From: JABDOU01 sp041567895
GTDB lineage: Bacteria; Actinomycetota; Acidimicrobiia; Spongiisociales; SHLN01
Direction: 5' to 3'
DNA: 15,378 nucleotides
NCBI GenBank assembly: GCA_041567895.1
Contig: JBFGAX010000066.1
Span: forward strand, 1 to 15,378
In this document: in pieces, positions 13,535 through 15,378 of the stretch
How the letters are laid out: every line of letters begins with the position of its first letter
Numbering within the stretch: position 1 is the stretch's first letter
The notes under the pieces: model-generated
Databases searched by the model: none
The model's input: the letters and a program-made list of their open reading frames with translations, nothing else
What the model was told of the DNA's origin: nothing
Program-made: the position numbers and the translations under genes

Positions 13535-14347
13535 ATGCCAGATCCCCATGACGCCAGACGACTGCAGGTGATCCGGGGCGCCTATGGCGCCATCGCAGAA
13601 CGCGGAAAAGCCTCAGATGCCATCACGTCCCACGATGCGAGCTCGCTGTGGGGGTATTCCGGACCCGAGATGGCATCGGTACCTGACGGAGCGAATCTCG
13701 GACTCGGTTGTGGCAACCCGCTCGGACAGGCGGCGATCAACCCGGGAGATACCGTACTCGACCTTGGATCCGGAGCAGGCTTCGACTGTTTTCTGGCTGC
13801 CGATCGCACCGGACCCGACGGCCACGTGATAGGCGTCGACGTGACGCCGGCCATGATCGCCCGTGCCCGTTCCAATGGAGCGGCGTATCCGCATGTTGAG
13901 TTCCGAGAGGGCAGCATCGATGACCTACCTGTCGAATCCGCCTCTGTCGACATCGTCACGTCGAACTGCGTCATCAGTCTGGTCCCGGACCGGAGGCAGG
14001 TGTATCGGGAAGCATTTCGGGTGTTGAGACCCGGGGGAAGAATCACGGTCTCGGACACACTCGTCACACAGCAACTGCCTGCGCTACCCCGGCTGGTTGC
14101 CGATCCAGCGATCGCTGAGATTGCCTACCTCCTGCATGCAGGTTCGTTCGATGACTATCTGGCAATGGTTGCGGATGTCGGTTTCATAGACATCGAGGTT
14201 CAGGAGGCGAGGCCGATCCCGGCTGAACTGGCCTTCGACCCCACCGTCGGAGAAGCCCTCAGAGATCAGCTCGGGGTGCCGCAACCGATCATCACTTCCG
14301 CTGCCAACTCGATGATCACCTTCAGCTTCATCGCAACCAGGCCGTGA
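13535..14347 (+). CDS. SAM-dependent methyltransferase, arsenite methyltransferase (ArsM)-like
   Basis: The 270-residue product has a class I methyltransferase core: LGCGNPLGQA, motif I VLDLGSGAGFDC (74-85), acidic Asp102 of motif II (IGVDVTPAMIARAR), SNCVISL (143-149) and VLRPGGRI (163-170). The layout and the NCV motif are those of bacterial ArsM, which methylates arsenite with SAM. Cysteines are only at 59, 85 and 145. The further cysteine usually seen after the post-IV region (a C-x-x-G-A context) is replaced around AIAEIAYLLHAG (192-203), so arsenic activity is doubtful. ATG 13535 is preferred; the frame is open to 13487 but that start is implausible. No ribosome binding site is seen and a -10 lies just upstream. 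The stop overlaps the dipeptidase start (GTGA). Confidence 0.8.
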   Translation: MPDPHDARRLQVIRGAYGAIAERGKASDAITSHDASSLWGYSGPEMASVPDGANLGLGCGNPLGQAAINPGDTVLDLGSGAGFDCFLAADRTGPDGHVIGVDVTPAMIARARSNGAAYPHVEFREGSIDDLPVESASVDIVTSNCVISLVPDRRQVYREAFRVLRPGGRITVSDTLVTQQLPALPRLVADPAIAEIAYLLHAGSFDDYLAMVADVGFIDIEVQEARPIPAELAFDPTVGEALRDQLGVPQPIITSAANSMITFSFIATRP

Positions 14348-15378
14348 CATCTCACAGAGAGAATGCCCTCCGGCTTCACGGCTCCCTCCCCGTGGTCGAC
14401 GGCCACAACGACCTCCCGTGGGCCCTCCGGACGAGGGCCGGGTCTGACCTCAACCGATCAGACCCGCGTGAGTCTCTCTCTGAGTTCCACACCGACTTTC
14501 AGCGGATGCGCGAAGGCGGCGTCGGAGCCCAGTTCTGGTCGGTGTTTGTTCCGGCGTGGACGAACGAGCCGTTCAGGACAACGATGGAGCAGGTTTCCCT
14601 GGTCAAGGCGATGACCGCCCTTTCACCTGACACAACCGCAATGGCGACTTCGGCCGCTCACGCGGAGGCGATCATCGCCGGCGGTCGAATGGCCGGGCTG
14701 ATGGGAGCAGAGGGAGGTCATGCGATCGAAGACTCCTTCGACAATCTCGAAGCCCTCGCCAAAGCGGGCGTTCGCTACATGACCCTGACCCACGGCTCAA
14801 CCATCAGTTGGGCCGATTCGGCCACAGACCAGCCGGTACATGGCGGTCTCACAGCCTTCGGCAAACAGGTGGTCAAAGCGATGAATGAACTCGGGATGCT
14901 CGTTGACATCTCGCACGTGTCGGCAGACACGATGCGTGATGCCATTCGCACCAGTACCCGACCTGTGATTGCATCGCATTCGAATGCCTTCGCGGTCGCC
15001 GGCCATCCTCGCAACGTCCCCGACGACGTACTCGAGATGGTGGGAGACACGGGCGGCGTCGTGATGGTCACCTTTGTGCCCGGATTCCTGGTGCAGGAAG
15101 GCGCCATCCTTTCGCTGGAAATGTTCGAAGAACAGCGGGACCTCCGCAAGGACTTCGGGCCTGACGACGAAGCGGCATATCAAGAAGCTGCCGCCGAGAT
15201 GCTTCGATCCAAGAACCTTCCCCGCGGTGACGTCGGCACAGTCGTCGACCACGTCGAACACATCGCCGATCTCATCGGCGTCGAACACGTGGGCATCGGA
15301 AGCGACTTCGACGGTGTGCCGTCTCTCCCCGTCGGCCTCGAAGACGCCTCCACCTACCCCCGTATCACCGAAGAACTC
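14344..15378 (+). CDS. Membrane dipeptidase (peptidase family M19), 3' end cut by window
   Basis: The frame from GTG 14344 is open for 345 codons to the window edge, so the C-terminus is missing. It matches the M19 (renal dipeptidase) family of zinc TIM-barrel hydrolases. Metal-ligand motifs are present in order: His21 and Asp23 (VVDGHNDLP), Glu123 (MGAEGGH), His191 (LVDISHVS), His212 (IASHSNA) and the Asp of GIGSDFDG (321-323). Other family marks are GGVGAQFWSVFVP and RYMTLTHGS. No signal peptide is visible, so it is probably cytoplasmic. Family members cleave dipeptides, some with D-residues; the substrate here cannot be read. The GTG overlaps the methyltransferase TGA by four bases, indicating a two-gene coupled unit. 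Confidence 0.92.
   Translation, partial: MTSHRENALRLHGSLPVVDGHNDLPWALRTRAGSDLNRSDPRESLSEFHTDFQRMREGGVGAQFWSVFVPAWTNEPFRTTMEQVSLVKAMTALSPDTTAMATSAAHAEAIIAGGRMAGLMGAEGGHAIEDSFDNLEALAKAGVRYMTLTHGSTISWADSATDQPVHGGLTAFGKQVVKAMNELGMLVDISHVSADTMRDAIRTSTRPVIASHSNAFAVAGHPRNVPDDVLEMVGDTGGVVMVTFVPGFLVQEGAILSLEMFEEQRDLRKDFGPDDEAAYQEAAAEMLRSKNLPRGDVGTVVDHVEHIADLIGVEHVGIGSDFDGVPSLPVGLEDASTYPRITEEL

Noticed and set aside
14363..14614. 83-codon open frame at the start of the dipeptidase region
   Set aside because: It is out of frame with the M19 dipeptidase, whose metal-ligand motifs are intact in the frame starting at GTG 14344.

Overview
The window looks like a chromosomal segment of a high-GC Gram-positive bacterium (Actinomycetota), possibly from the Acidimicrobiia side of the phylum. 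Three things suggest this. The LexA boxes have the CGAAC-N4-GTTCG form. The genes rimO, cinA, recA, rny, miaB, miaA, dapF and lexA lie close together, as in many actinobacterial chromosomes. The GC content is high, judged by eye. The class-level placement is inference only. No mobile element, CRISPR array, rRNA or tRNA gene was seen.

Layout, left to right. Positions 1-64 hold a 13-bp tandem repeat array ending in a perfect 12-bp palindrome. Positions 93-196 hold four LexA boxes in front of lexA (213-944, + strand). A large gene for a secreted multidomain protein follows (about 1167-3863, +): signal peptide or anchor, four FG-GAP/VCBS-like repeats, a CBM60-like domain, a proline linker and a right-handed beta-helix. 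It lies where hflX often lies in related chromosomes. It is convergent with, and overlaps by 15 bp, the minus-strand operon rny-miaB-miaA-dapF (8429 down to 3849). A GNAT acetyltransferase gene (+, 8517-8996) separates rny from recA. Between it and recA are two further short tandem repeat arrays (13 bp and 19 bp). recA (-) has one LexA box about 136 bp before its start, lying inside the end of thpR. Upstream is the minus-strand operon rimO-cinA-thpR. Divergent from rimO is a second plus-strand unit: an ArsM-like SAM methyltransferase and an M19 membrane-dipeptidase-family gene cut by the right edge.

How the parts fit. lexA and recA are the repressor and activator of the SOS response, and both carry LexA operators here. 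rimO and miaB are paralogous radical-SAM methylthiotransferases acting on ribosomal protein S12 and on tRNA. miaA makes the i6A37 substrate for miaB. rny is an mRNA-decay nuclease, thpR an RNA 2',3'-cyclic phosphodiesterase family protein, cinA an NMN deamidase/competence-damage protein, and dapF makes meso-DAP for lysine and peptidoglycan. Almost every junction inside the operons is a 1- or 4-base stop/start overlap, indicating tight translational coupling.

Most notable points: the four-box lexA operator; a miaA gene whose P-loop is reachable only from a non-AUG start overlapping the miaB stop; two 13-bp repeat arrays near lexA and recA that share an AGTCGTGT core; the secreted beta-helix protein inserted in a housekeeping cluster; no recX beside recA; and an ArsM-like enzyme lacking an expected third cysteine. 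I found no clear new multi-gene defence or biosynthetic system.
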